Assembly: GCA_920105625.2 (NCBI GenBank)
Contig: OV050030.1
Location: forward strand, 114,124,814 to 114,188,813
Reading direction: 5' to 3'
DNA: 64,000 nucleotides
DNA from: Clusia tigrina
Lineage: Eukaryota; Arthropoda; Insecta; Diptera; Clusiidae
Part shown: positions 53,838-64,000 of the stretch, piece by piece
Layout: each line of letters begins with the position of its first letter
Numbering within the stretch: position 1 is the first letter of the stretch
Notes under the pieces: generated by a model
What the model was told of the DNA's origin: nothing
Databases searched by the model: none
What the model saw: only the letters and a program-made list of their open reading frames with translations
Position numbers and translations under genes: made by a program

Positions 53838-55291
53838 GTGACGAGCAAAATTATTGATTAATTTTGCTCACACAATAAATGTCCCCCAAAGCAATAGTTA
53901 CTGCGAAATTGGACCGACAGCATCACTCGCGTGCGAAGAATTGAGAGGGCCGTAACCAATCAGCTTGCGCGGCCCCATCAACGCTTAATATTATTTATTA
54001 GAATACCATCGCACCAATGGAAACAACGGCGAAGGGGGGAGCGCATGAAATGCACGAAATATTAAACGTTGGTCAATAAATCACATGCCAACAACTACGC
54101 AAGCGGAATGTCAACCACAGCATTGGCAAAGCCAAGGCAGCCGCTTGCGTAAGACAAGGAAAATGAATTGCATTTGGATTATACCGACAAGAATGCGCCG
54201 ACAGACTTGGCGAACTCAAGCCAGTCCTTTGCACTGATCGACAACAACAACAACACTACAAGCAAATTTCGTGCGTTAAAACGGCTCGGTAGAATTTACC
54301 GAGTGCGTTAGCTCGGGAAATAGTACAACAACAACACGAGGAATGAATGAAAAGGAAAGAGATAACGACATAACAATCGCTGTGCAGACAAGTTGCGCGG
54401 ACATCACACAAAGGAGAAACCACAAATAGTGTTCAAACGCTGGTGGATTATTTAAATAATATTAACCACCAGCAGATAGAAATCATGCGTGCAACAACAA
54501 CAACAGGGCGTGCAACAGCAACAACGTGCCGCTACAACTACTACACGCTTGACAACAGCCGGACTTTTCCAGGAAGACGCTGAGAGTCGCCTAAGATCAA
54601 GAGGAAAATACCAACAATGCCTTGGCCTTAGAAACAGGAAGCGGTAGTCGGAGAAACGGCCAGCGGGAATAGAGGAACAACTAGAGTGGCAACAGGAGGA
54701 TATAAAAGCGCCTGCACTCTGACATACGGTTTCTTTTCCTGTTAACACATCGTGCAAGTAAGTACCTTAGAAACGTTGCCGCACAGACACCACGAGACTA
54801 GGAATCATTACCAACGGACACACACACACATAAGCGCTGCATTTACTACGAATGCTGGATTTTAATCCACCCTCATAGTAAACCAGAGTTTGTTCGTCAA
54901 CGTTAGAACGGTGTAAGTGGTTTGTCAATCCACCACCGTTGAAACGAAAGAGTCAAGACACAGACCTAGACACTAAGAAGTCCTGAGTTTGCTACGTACG
55001 CTGGGTTTTTCAATCCGCCTTCAAAGAAAACCTGGACTTGCTTCTCAAAGTCAAACCGGTGGAAGTGGTTTTTCAATCCACCACCATTGAGACTGGAGAC
55101 AGGACGGCCAGCACCAAATTCAGGAGCGGTCTTGATAAAGCCCATAATTTTTTTTTAAAACCGTGTAAGCCTAGTAATAAGAATAAGGATTGAATAAAGA
55201 AAACTGAAACAATACAACGTCCGAGTAATTTTCTGTATACGACCCCTGGGGCCGCTGAGTTTTACCCCAGCTATAAATTTGAGTCGTTATA
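53838..55291 (+). repeat. 5' LTR of the Osvaldo/Ulysses-like element
   Basis: Starts TGTGACGAGC within an imperfect palindrome (53838-53873: CGAGCAAAATTA against TAATTTTGCTC). It has TATAAAAG at 54701 followed about 45 bp later by the likely leader, AATAAAG at 55191 as poly(A) signal, and ends just before TGGCGC. CAACAACAA-rich segments occur at 54240-54340 and 54485-54530. No ORF. Confidence 0.75.
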
Positions 55292-55292
55292 G

Positions 55293-55309
55293 TGGCGCGA
55301 ACAGGGACT
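55293..55309 (+). promoter_or_regulatory. primer-binding site, altered tRNA-Lys type
   Basis: TGGCGCGAACAGGGACT. It equals the tRNA-Lys(UUU) complement TGGCGCCCGAACAGGGAC with two C removed. Confidence 0.6.
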
Positions 55310-55370
55310 ATAAAAACAAGGAAATTCAACGCTTCTGAAGCTCACCCATTGTATTCGCCATTAACCAGGA

Positions 55371-57176
55371 AAGTCACAGGATGGGGTAACATTCTGGGTG
55401 TACGTGCTACGGAAAGATGAGTTGGTGATTTTTGCGGAGGAATTCGGTTTGGAAACTACAGGTACAGTAGATGACCTCCAAAAGCGGCTTTCTGAGTTTT
55501 TTACAGAAACGGTACTGACTCTGGAGCAATAATACTGGCTGATGAATCTACAACGCAGGCATGTTAAAAGCACATCACCAATTTCGGCTGCATCCATAGT
55601 TCCCAGCGAAACGCTGGAAGTAGAAAGGCCAGGCACATACGCAGGTGCAACTCTACCAGCATGGAATCCAGAGGTACGTGGAATACCACAGCATCCCTCC
55701 GTTTCACCTGCACCAATGGATCAACAATACAACGGGTCTACACAGTACGCCGCTGTTATTGATCAAGTACGGAAGTGGTCTCTTCACTTTGACGGCGGGC
55801 GTAACCCACTAGCTTTTATCGAGCGAGTTTAAGAACTTGCAGATGTGTACGGAATAAACAAAGATTTCCTCCCGCATACTATGCCTGAACTCTTGAGAGA
55901 ACGAGCACTCATGTGGTTCAGAAACAACAATCGAGCGTGGCGGGAATGGAGCACATATAGGAGGGACTTCCTGAAACTCTTTTTACCGGCCCGTTTCATG
56001 GAGAAACTCGACGACCAGATCCGACAGCGTCACCAGAGGCATCGAGAGTCGTTCAAGCTATATGTGCTCGACCTGCAAAATCTTATGCGACACGTGGAGT
56101 ATTCGAAAGAGCAGAAATTGGAAAGAATCTTCCTAAACAGTCTGCCACAATATCAACTATACGTGCGCCGTAGAGATTTCGGATTGCTACAGGAGCTGAC
56201 AGAGATGGCCGAGGATTTGGAGAGCATACGGGGAGAAGGCGAACAGCTAGCAGCGCCACCCATACAAAGGAGAACAAAGCAAGGTCCACCTCGAGAGGTA
56301 AGGAACCGACAGGTGACGGTAGAGAGCAAAGTGGCACCTATATATCCCAAAACAGCCTGCCGGCGTTGTGGCCAAAATGGTCACATAGCACGACTATGTC
56401 GCAACGCGCAGATACTGTTTTGTTGGGAGTGTGGCCGTAGGGGAGTTACGACGATTGAGTGCTGCAACCAGAAAGCCCCAACCAACAGAAGACTACCGTC
56501 AGACACGCAGCATGGAGCAGAGCACCGACACCAGACTTTACCATGGAAAAATACATTGCACTGTGTCGGGCAACGAATCTGCGCTAACTTTTCTATTGGC
56601 ACAGAAACTGTAACCGCGACGCTGAACACAGGTGCAACGCACAGTTTTATGAGCAGACGCCTAGCACACAAGTTACGCGCTTCTACCGGCAAATTGGAAA
56701 GATCCAATACCAGAGCGCTTATGGCAGACGGAAGTGCTAGGAGGGTAAAAGAGACATTTGTGACGAGTGTAAGGTTTGGAGGGCAGGCATTCCGGATAGA
56801 TCTACTTATCATGCCTGACTCCAGTGATGATCTACTCCTGGGAGTGGATTTCATGACAAGCCTGGAAACGGCATTGAAGTGCGGCGATCAGGAGATCACG
56901 CTGGGACCTCATAACGGTTGCGTACAACCACGAGACTTTGCAACGTGCACGACAATCCGCGTTGAGAACTTCCCGCAAGTAAATGCATCAATGCCTTCCA
57001 CGAGGCCAAGTAACTTCAGAAATTCTAAGGAACAGAGACACAACAGGGAATACAGCGGACGCCAACGCAGCAGCAAATATACATCACCAGGAACAAGTAT
57101 TACACACACGACCGCGTTCATTTGCCACGGATTCTGCAGAGGGAAAACCAAAAACGAATTACCACAGGGACTTTAG
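55371..57176 (+). pseudogene. gag: Gag-protease of the Osvaldo/Ulysses-like element
   Basis: One register with two in-frame TAA stops (55530-55532 and 55830-55832). The N-terminus has a SAP-like stretch (LRKDELVIFAEEFGLETTG). The capsid domain is at about 55740-56200 (KWSLHFDGGRNPLAFIERV, RDFLKLFLPARF). Two Cys/His boxes follow: CRRCGQNGHIARLC, and CWECGRRGVTTIEC, in which the His is missing. The protease reads TLNTGATHSFMS where DTGA is expected, so the catalytic Asp is Asn, followed by LLLGVDFM. The start codon is not clear. Beyond 57176 only scraps remain. Confidence 0.85.
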
Positions 57177-57540
57177 GAGAAGAACACGGGCGCACCAAAT
57201 GGTAGTGAGATCACGCAATTAAGGAGTCAAACGATCATGACGACAAGAGAGACGAACGCGACGCACATAGCCACCGCAGCAACAGTAGTAGACAACGGAA
57301 CGGGACTACAGGAAGCCCGTCAACAGAGAAACGGATGCCAAATACAGACGACTCAGCCACACAATGGATCCATGTCACATTCCAAAGACACAGGAGAGCG
57401 AGTCGAATCGAAGTGGTTGAACAAATTTTTCTGCGCGAAATTTTTTGAAAATCTACTAATTGTAGACGGTAGATCCGTGAGGAAATCGTGGAAAGGGTAG
57501 CTAAAGAGCATACCCCGGTCCGGTGAAAGTGACCAGTGTG
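57177..57540. other. end of the truncated gypsy element, unassigned
   Basis: A short open stretch (57237-57500) without recognisable domain. The boundary with the following LINE is not resolved. Confidence 0.4.
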
Positions 57541-58140
57541 AATTGTGGACGCGATCGGAAAAATAAGGCATATAAATTTTTTGTTTCTGCCAGTGATTTG
57601 CGGCAGTTCTCCTTCGGTTTATCCGCACGGCAGACCGAAAACGGCAGCGATCTCTGCCCAGCTGAGCAGTGGCTTGGTCTCAAAGTACCAGACCCCTGAA
57701 CGGCGAAGCTTTAGGCGGGTGGAACACTGCGGATACGGCGAGTTTTGTGCCTAGGCAAATATATGTTTATTTATTTAAACTTATTAAATTTGCCTTGGCG
57801 TCGTTAGGCAGTTTTAACAATTTCCCGCCTCTCAATCGGCTTATCCGAAAATTGAGAGAGCGCTGGAAATTGTGCACTTGGTGTGTATGTGTGTGGTGCA
57901 TTAAATCAGAAGAGCAGAGAGAGAGAGAGACTCCAAAAAATTAACATATAAAAAGTGTTGCCAACGCCCCAAACGCAGATAAGTATCGCTTTTAGTGTGT
58001 TTTACTTTTTACTTTTTCCCCTTTTTCCCCTTTTCACCCAGTTCCCCCCTTTTTTCTCCTTTTAGCAATTTACAGAGTGGAAACGACGTTTTAAAAGAAA
58101 CTGCAAAATTCTGGATTTATCGCATAATAACGAACGGATT
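57541..58140 (+). other. 5' UTR of the R1 LINE
   Basis: No ORF. It contains a GAGAGAGAGA run (57915-57930) and a C/T-rich stretch with CCCCTTTTTCCCC repeats (58015-58065) shortly before the ORF1 ATG. Confidence 0.5.
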
Positions 58141-59530
58141 ATGAGTGTCCAGCGTTCGCCTGATTCGGGGCGGAAAAATCAGGAGGTAGGTACGAAAGTA
58201 CTTGATAAGCAGACAGTTCTCGAAGACCCATTCGGAAAGAACTCCGCGGGGCAAGAGCGTTCAAGCTCGTCACCCCCATGCATGGAGCATGTACAAACGT
58301 TGAGTAAGGCGAGCACGGGCGAACCGTTCACCTTACTGGGCCAGAATCTTGAAAAGCTGGCTTCGATGATAGGTGGCAACCCGCCCCGCAGATCCATTCA
58401 CCAGCCTATGAGGAGCCTGGTAGAGATGTTACAAGATCTGTGCCAGAAAGCTGAGAGGCAGTGGCAGTGCAGAGGTAACGCTGTACAGGAGACCAGCGGA
58501 GGTACGCAACCTTCTCTGTGGACAAAGTGTGCACAATCCGCGAAGCGCCTGCGGGAGGATAACATTAGTCCCAAGGCGACGGAGGGGGAAGACATCGCTG
58601 TAATTGCTCCCGCGGCCAAAAAGAGCTGTAAACCAATGCAGCAGCAGGGACTAAAGCTGAAAAAGAAGGTGACGGAATCAGGGTCAAAATCACCAACAGC
58701 AAAACAAGTGCCGACGGGAAAACACAGGCTACGGCAGTGCCTCGATCCAGCACTAGTGCAGAGTGGATAAAGGTGCAGAAAAAATGGCAGAAGAAATTGA
58801 AGTCTACGGCTAGGACCATTAGACCAAAAACAGATGCGATAAATATAAGTGCGAAAAATGAAGCGATATCATACGCGAACATCTTACGGAGCATAAAGGA
58901 ATGAGAGCAGCTCAAGTCACTGAATGACGCTGTGAAGACTATCCGCTGAACGCAAAAAGGGGAACTGCTCATAGAGCTGAAGAGAGCCAACGATGTGAAC
59001 GCGGCCACATACCAGACGGCCATTGAAAGCGTGGTAAAGGACGCAGCCACAGTGAACGTATGCACGCACATGGTGATGCTACAGTGTAAGGGACTCGTCG
59101 CGGATATCTCTTCGAAAGAAGATATCTGCGATGCACTGCGAGACAAGGCGAACATACGGCGCCCAGATGTGGAAGCTATTAAAAGCTTGATAAGAGGCTA
59201 TGGTGGTGCACAGACGGCCTTTTTAAGCCTACCGGCGGAGGATGCCAAGAAGGCACTGGGATTAAAATATCTGCGTGTAGGATGGGCGAGCTGCCGACTA
59301 ACAGAAGTCGTACCGCCACAACGCTTCTATAAGTGCTTGGGCTATAGGCACAAGGCGGCTGGATGCAAAGAACCGGATCGAACTGGACTCTGCCGAAAGT
59401 GTGGCGAGACTGGCCACATGGCTGCGAATTGACAAAATGAAGCAAAGTGCGCTTTGTGCAAGGGGGCGCATCCAGCGGGCAGCATGAAATGTCCACGACA
59501 CCAGGAGGCATTGGAAAAGAAGAAGGTATG
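58141..59530 (+). pseudogene. gag: R1 LINE ORF1, plus copy
   Basis: From ATG, 209 residues run to 58770 (Ser/Lys-rich, SLVEMLQDLCQKAERQ). After a frameshift comes the segment with AISYANILRSIKE and two in-frame stops (near 58901 and 58948). Then 58995-59432 holds the conserved core (VADISSKEDICDALRDKAN, SLIRGYGGAQTAFLSL) and the knuckles: YKCLGYRHKAAGC (first Cys lost to Tyr), CRKCGETGHMAAN and, after a stop at 59430-59432, CALCKGAHPAG. It would bind LINE RNA. The ORF2 ATG at 59528-59530 overlaps its terminal stop. Confidence 0.85.
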
Positions 59531-60304
59531 AGAGTACTTCAGCTCAACCTAAATCATTGTGAAGCTGCACAGGGTCTTCTGATGGACTATAAAAATGAAG
59601 TGAAGGCAGATGTGAAGTGAAGGCAGCATGAAATGAAGTGAAGGCAGATGTGGCGCTACTTTCGGAACCTTATGCAAGGAAGGATTCCCCAAACTGGGCC
59701 GCGGATGAAACAGGCAGAGCAGCCATCTGGTCCATTGGGGAGACCACCCCTCAGAACAAGATGGAAACCAGAGAGAGCAGTTATACCTGGGTGAAACTAC
59801 AGAATATTTACCTATTCAGCTGCTACGCTCCTCAGTTGGACACTGAGACGGTTCGGGGATATGATGACATCGCTGATGGAAGAAGCGAAAGGCAAACACC
59901 CCATAATTATTGCAGGCGACTTCAACGCGTGGTCTCGGACTTGGGGCAGTAGCCACACAAATGCTAGAGGACGCTTAGTTGAAGAATGCTTCGCGCTTCT
60001 TGAATTAGTACTGTTGAATGCGCCAGGTCACTACACATTCGACAATGGAAGAGGCAGGTCCATCATAGATCTAGCCTTTGCGGACGACACAACTGTCAGT
60101 CGAATTAGCTGGAAAGTCAGTGATATATACACGGGCAGCGATCACAATGCCATTATAATAGACAAGGAGCGAGGAACAAGCAGTACACGCGTAAGGCGCA
60201 AAAAATTGGCTGGCGAAAGGGGGCGTTCGACGCAGAGTCGTTTGACGTCATCTGGAAGTCTGCGTCTATTGAAGGCAGAACTGCAAGGCTGCGGTAATCG
60301 CTAA
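59528..60304 (+). pseudogene. pol: R1 LINE endonuclease, plus copy
   Basis: ATG at 59528, then VLQLNLNHCEAAQGLL, the APE endonuclease start. A 38-bp imperfect tandem duplication (59595-59652) shifts the frame. It continues with ALLSEPYARKD (catalytic Glu), changes frame near 59870, then PIIIAGDFNAWSRTWGS and YTGSDHNAIIID with the catalytic SDH, and ends at 60304. The motif order and the SEPY form are typical of the R1 clade. Confidence 0.88.
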
Positions 60305-61489
60305 GTACATTAAGGAAGCATGTGATGCAGCGATGCCGCGAAGGTCCAACAATTCATCAAGGACTCCCGTTTACTGGTGGACCGATGAAATTGCTGCGAT
60401 TCGGAAGAGCTGCCATCAAGCACGACGTAAGGCGCAAAGATCTCGATCGACACCGAATAAAGATGCGATCACAAGGGTGCGTAAGTGGCTCCAATCAGCG
60501 CACCTGGAACTTGCTGCTGCAAAAACTGAGATTGTCCTGGTAAGCACGCGGAAAAAGCAATAGGAGATGGTGGTGGACATCGGTAATCACCGTATTATGT
60601 CGCAACAAAGCATTAAATATCTTGGAGTTAACATTGACGCAAGGCTGTCATTTAAGGAGCACCTAGTAGCGGTCAGCAAAAAAGGCTCTAAAATTCAAGG
60701 CGCCGTTGCGCGGATTCTGCCACACATTGGAGGCTCACGTGAGGGAATTCCGTGAAGCTCTATGCAGCACCCATCTGGGCTGGAGCAAAAATGACGCATC
60801 TCAGAGAGGCTTGCGCAACGCAAAGATTAAGTGCGCTTAGACTCATCTGCGCCTACCGAACGGTCTCCGACGACGCAATTTCCGTCCTTGCTGCAAAAAT
60901 GCCCCTGGACTTACGAGCGTTGGAGCTGCAGCGACTGTACCACCGACAGGGCGTAAGGCCTACAGCCGAATGAAGGCTAGAGGAGTGACGGCGATGCACC
61001 GAAGAGTGGCAAGAAAGATGGGAGCAGTCCGCGAAGGGACGATGGACATTCCAGCTCATCCCCAGGTTGTCCCAATGGGTGAACAGGAAGCATGGTAGTC
61101 TAAACTACTACATGACGCAGTTACTGAGCGGTCATGGATGCTTTAATGCATATTTCTACCGCTTCTAAATAACAGAAGACCCATACTGCCCAAAATGCGC
61201 GGGCGAATTCGAGAGCGCTAGGCACGTGATGCTTTACTGCTCACGCTTCAGGACCTGGAGAGAGGAGCTGGGATCTGCCTTGGGCAGACCACCAACCTCA
61301 GCAAATATAGTGGCTGTAATGCTGGAGTCTCCCGCTAAATGGAACGCGGTATCGACCTTCGCTGAAGAAGGATTTGGTGGCGCTATGCAAGGAGGAGTGG
61401 GAACGACAGCGGCTACTGCGTCAACAGCAGGTAGCAAATGTAGCAGAAATTTCGCCACGGAGCGACAACCAGCAGCGGACTTGTTTTAG
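60305..61489 (+). pseudogene. pol: R1 LINE RT remnant and C-terminal domain, plus copy
   Basis: The linker (YWWTDEIAAIRKSCHQARRK, 60360-60430) jumps near 60478 directly to the end of the palm (LAAAKTEIVLVSTRKK). The fingers, both catalytic Asp regions and the FADD box are deleted. The thumb follows (IKYLGVNIDARLSFKEHL), then pieces of the C-terminal region and the CCHC motif CPKCAGEFESARHVMLYC near 61190-61245. Frame changes at about 60563, 60755 and 60970. Confidence 0.85.
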
Positions 61490-61540
61490 ACTGACAATTA
61501 CAGACGATTGAGCAATAATGCTCATGACGGGAGGGTTATA

Positions 61541-61568
61541 AACATATATATATATAAACATATATATA

Positions 61569-61610
<42 letters not shown>

Positions 61611-61634
61611 TATGTAATGTATATGTATATTAGG
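61541..61634. repeat. ATATAT/ACATAT microsatellite
   Basis: Alternating TA with AAAC interruptions (TATAAACATATATA repeated), trailing into TATGTATATG. Forms the 3' boundary of the R1 LINE. Confidence 0.9.
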
Positions 61635-61901
61635 GTGACAATCGTTCGTATGAAAAAAAATTTTTGTTTGAATTTTACGGGCTGCGGGTCGGATTATTGT
61701 GACACTAGGTCTAAAAATTCAGGCTGACAGTTTGAGCCAAATTGGACAACGCTTTCGGGACGCGCATCGAGGTCAAAGGTCAGATATATGCAAATTTTAC
61801 TATTTATATGATTTTTCTTCGAAATTAACCCTAAAAAGTAAAACAATTTTTTGGAAATTATTCTGTTATATTAAAAGTAAAAAAATATTATATAAAATAA
61901 T
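61635..61901. other. 3' flank of the edge gene, possible terminal sequence
   Basis: No ORF. It starts TTAGGGTGACAATCG, which looks like a transposon terminus; the matching end would be beyond 64000. AT-rich close to the gene's stop, with a possible poly(A) signal (minus-strand AATATAA/AATAAT types). Confidence 0.35.
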
Positions 61902-61976
61902 TTATACGCCAAAATCTTTTTGTAGAGATTGTAGATTAGCATTTTTCGAATACTGCTGCCTATAGCTTTGTACCAC

Positions 61977-62047
61977 CTGTAATATATAAAAAAAACAACG
62001 ATAGCAAAAAGAAATTTAACACACAAGTAATAAAAGAAGATACTTAC
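61977..62047 (-). other. predicted 71-bp intron of the edge gene
   Basis: Donor AAA|GTAAGTATC and acceptor TTACAG|GTGG. Splicing keeps the frame (LMK to VVQSY) and gives a short last exon of 24 codons ending in TAA. Confidence 0.7.
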
Positions 62048-63622
62048 TTTCATTAAATGTTGTTTCTGTTCCTCATCTTTTGTAATTAGACCATGGTATT
62101 CTTGAATCAATTTAATGCCTCTTTCGGCACTATCGTTGACAACACTTAAGTTTTGAACAATCTTTTTTCCTTTTACGTACTCCTCCAAAACATTCCAAGA
62201 ATGCGGGTCTTTGTTGAAAAAGTCCGTGGGAATTGCAAATCTCTTGAAAACTTTTTTTGTAGTTTTTGAAAATAAATCTTGTAAAATATCAGAATTATCT
62301 CTGAATATAAACGTTTTTAAATTTTCCTTTTTTATTACAAGCTTTTTTGGTATTTCTTCATCCTCATTTTCAGTAGTGTCTATAGACAATGTCATCTTAT
62401 CCACTAATTTGCCTTTTGTTACATCATCTATTCTATCGTCAAATAAACAAAAGGCCACACATTCCTCGTTTAAATAAAACAGATGATTTAATACTTTTGA
62501 AATGGCTTTGTCGGCAATATTTTGGTTAATTGCTTTGTAGTTTTCTAATTTTCTCAAAAACATAATATCATTTAAAGCAGCTTTATCGGCTTTATTCGAA
62601 TCAAACCAAAAAATTGAATAACAGCTTACAATAAAACCAGCCACTTCTATCAAACCATTGATTTCCAAATCGGTAACATCAGAAAACTGATGGCGAAAAA
62701 TTACTATTTTCAAACAGTATATAGCCTTGGCCATCCATCTAGCGTAGTGTAATGCACCAGGTTTTGTGAATTTTATTCCTCGAGGTGGACTGCCACCAAG
62801 GAATATAATTACAAGTTCCAAAAATTCTTTGTAATCGTTTCTGGGGAACGCTTCATTTATTTTATTATTAGCGAATGTTAAAACTTCAGCAACATTATCG
62901 CCTAGAATTTCAATAACTCTTGGATGAGATATTCCTGGTATGTAATTCTCGGTATTTATTACTGGCCACTGTTTTTTGAATTTTTTAAATATCGCTATGT
63001 CTGGTCCGGTAGATACTCCAACATTGGCCTCTGTAAAAACTGCTGCTAACACAATTTCAAAAATATGGTGTCTGCAGCCTAAAAATAGAATTTCCTTTCC
63101 TATTGCTCTCTCCAAAAGCGTCATAAACTGCAGAAGATATTTCCATTCCAGTCCCACAAGGAATGGCAGGCATATCTATAATTTGTTCGAAGCCTGGAGC
63201 CGAAGCAATTATAGCCAAGCGATCTTCTACTTTTCCTGTTACTACCGGTAAGAGTTCAGTATCCCAATGTATTGTCAAAGGCTGATCATTTGCAGTAAAC
63301 TTTTGTATAATTTTTTCACTTTGATTTTTTCTTAAGCGCGCTCTTTCATCACTTATGGAGGATCGATTTAAAATATAATTAGATGGATTAAGTCCTATGG
63401 CATCTAAAACTGCTACCAATAAATGTACATCATCTCTCTGGCTTACTTTCAATTTGTCAAAAACTGCAGCTAGTCTTGGTGTTAAAATCTTTTGTTTTTG
63501 GGTACAGGAAGTTGTACGAATACGTTTTTTATCTGAAGAACTTAGAACATATTATTCTTCTGATGTTGCAACTTCTTCGGATTCAGAGACTTCGGATTCA
63601 GAGACTTCCATTATATTGCAAG

Positions 63623-63709
63623 CTAAAATAAACAATATCATTGTTCAGTACTTCTAACATAGTGTAAAATTTAATGAAAAAAACAAATTTTTTAAAACGA
63701 AATTTTTAC
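63623..63709 (-). other. predicted 87-bp intron of the edge gene
   Basis: Donor TCAG|GTAAAA and acceptor TTTTAG|CTTG. Both exons are in compatible phase across it. Confidence 0.65.
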
Positions 63710-64000
63710 CTGATGAAGTTGATGGTAACTCCACACTTAATTCCTTACGCAATTCTTCTTGTTTTTTTCGTTTCATTTTTCTTTCTTCCTTTCCCTTGAA
63801 GTTAAGGTCCAGTCCTAACATACTACCTTCACGTCCTTTCATTCTTTGTTTTATTAAAAATTGTTTATCTTCTTCTATATTTATTAGTTCCAGTGCATCA
63901 CTATGGGCAATATCGAACAGATCGTCTAAACTATCCTCCCACTATTCTCTTCTTTTCTTATGAATTTCAGACACTCTAGATTTATTTCTTTTCAAGTCTT

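Larger units (their letters stand above)
53838..57500 (+). mobile_element. long-LTR Ty3/gypsy element (Osvaldo/Ulysses-like), 3' truncated
   Basis: A single LTR of about 1.45 kb, a primer site, and a Gag-protease frame. RT, integrase and the 3' LTR are absent; sequence of this element fades out near 57500, just before the R1 LINE. The long LTR and the Gag with an N-terminal SAP-like region fit the Osvaldo/Ulysses group, as an inference. Confidence 0.75.
57541..61540 (+). mobile_element. R1-clade LINE, plus strand, RT core deleted
   Basis: A different family from the R1 LINE at 8641-12693: a 600-bp 5' UTR, ORF1 with zinc knuckles, ORF2 with endonuclease, RT remnants and a C-terminal CCHC. It ends in an ATAAACATATAT-type microsatellite, again consistent with microsatellite targeting. 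The left boundary is approximate. Confidence 0.8.
61902..64000 (-). pseudogene. spliced gene of an uncharacterised repeat-like family, 5' end outside window
   Basis: Minus strand, at least three exons. Exon A (64000-63710) has LDDLFDIAHSDALELI then a Lys/Arg-rich part, with a TAG at 63942-63944. Intron 63709-63623 begins GT and ends TAG in matching phase. Exon B (63622-62048) starts with a SESEVSESEE stretch and has a TAA at 63552-63554. It then carries IHWDTELLP, LGCRHHIFEIVL and GALHYARWMAKAIYCLK blocks; the frame changes near 63110, where a segment seems lost. Intron 62047-61977 (GTAAGT...TTACAG) leads to exon C ending at 61902. I recall similar proteins as multi-copy, unnamed entries in arthropod genomes. 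A transposase origin is possible but not shown. Confidence 0.6.

Noticed and set aside
54452..54757. Cys-rich 101-codon minus-strand frame
   Set aside because: It is antisense to CAACAACAA-type repeats in the LTR; the Cys runs are a repeat artefact.

Overview
The window reads as intergenic, transposon-saturated DNA from an insect, most likely a brachyceran fly. The reasons are the mix of element families (Jockey-, R1- and LOA-type LINEs, errantivirus-like and other Ty3/gypsy elements, BEL/Pao with an F-type envelope, mariner), the AT-rich spacers, and the absence of any convincing single-copy host gene. Species cannot be fixed from sequence alone. Nearly every long reading frame is a retroelement protein or a broken piece of one.

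Layout. 1-1357: inverted piece of a Ty3/gypsy pol. 1358-3824: a 2.5 kb non-LTR, non-LINE block (tRNA-like sequence, TATA box, 66-codon membrane-protein ORF, 59-bp minisatellite). 3825-7990: errantivirus env fragment fused to a Jockey LINE (minus strand). 8060-8357: Pao gag scrap. 8641-12693: R1-clade LINE (minus) inside a TATG-type microsatellite with a 15-bp target-site duplication. 12856-13258: deleted mariner. 13259-13674: 416 bp of pure TA. 13680-16555: internally deleted LTR element with complete LTRs. 16565-17030: lone LTR with primer-binding site and a tRNA-Asp-like remnant. 17820-18520: Pao pol remnant. 18530-23500: second Jockey copy carrying an 801-bp Mutator-like MITE. 23500-25823: Ty3/gypsy pol (plus). 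25824-28418: second copy of the 2.5 kb block. 28419-44116: errantivirus with both LTRs, disrupted by a BEL/Pao element at 35310-43726. 44121-52195: continuation of the duplicated env/Jockey block, disrupted by a LOA-type LINE at 44850-49253. 52200-53837: another gypsy pol. 53838-57500: long-LTR Osvaldo/Ulysses-like element. 57541-61540: second R1-clade LINE (plus). 61630-64000: spliced, multi-exon, broken gene of an uncharacterised repeat-like family.

History. The 2.5 kb block plus env fragment plus Jockey 5' part occurs twice in direct orientation (1358-about 7640 and 25824-about 52190). The first copy keeps the empty target site of the errantivirus, so the duplication, then the errantivirus, then the BEL insertion inside it can be put in order; LTR divergence (about 5 percent for the errantivirus, about 1.5 percent for BEL, by eye) agrees. 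No element looks fully autonomous: each carries stops, frameshifts, deletions or lost catalytic residues.

Most worth a second look: the duplicated block with its small membrane-protein ORF and tRNA-like sequence; an in-phase array of heat-shock-element units just upstream of the TATA box in the LTR at 13680; the tRNA-Asp-like remnant directly behind a tRNA-Lys primer site; the unnamed spliced family at the right edge; and the Mutator-like MITE with a clean 9-bp duplication.
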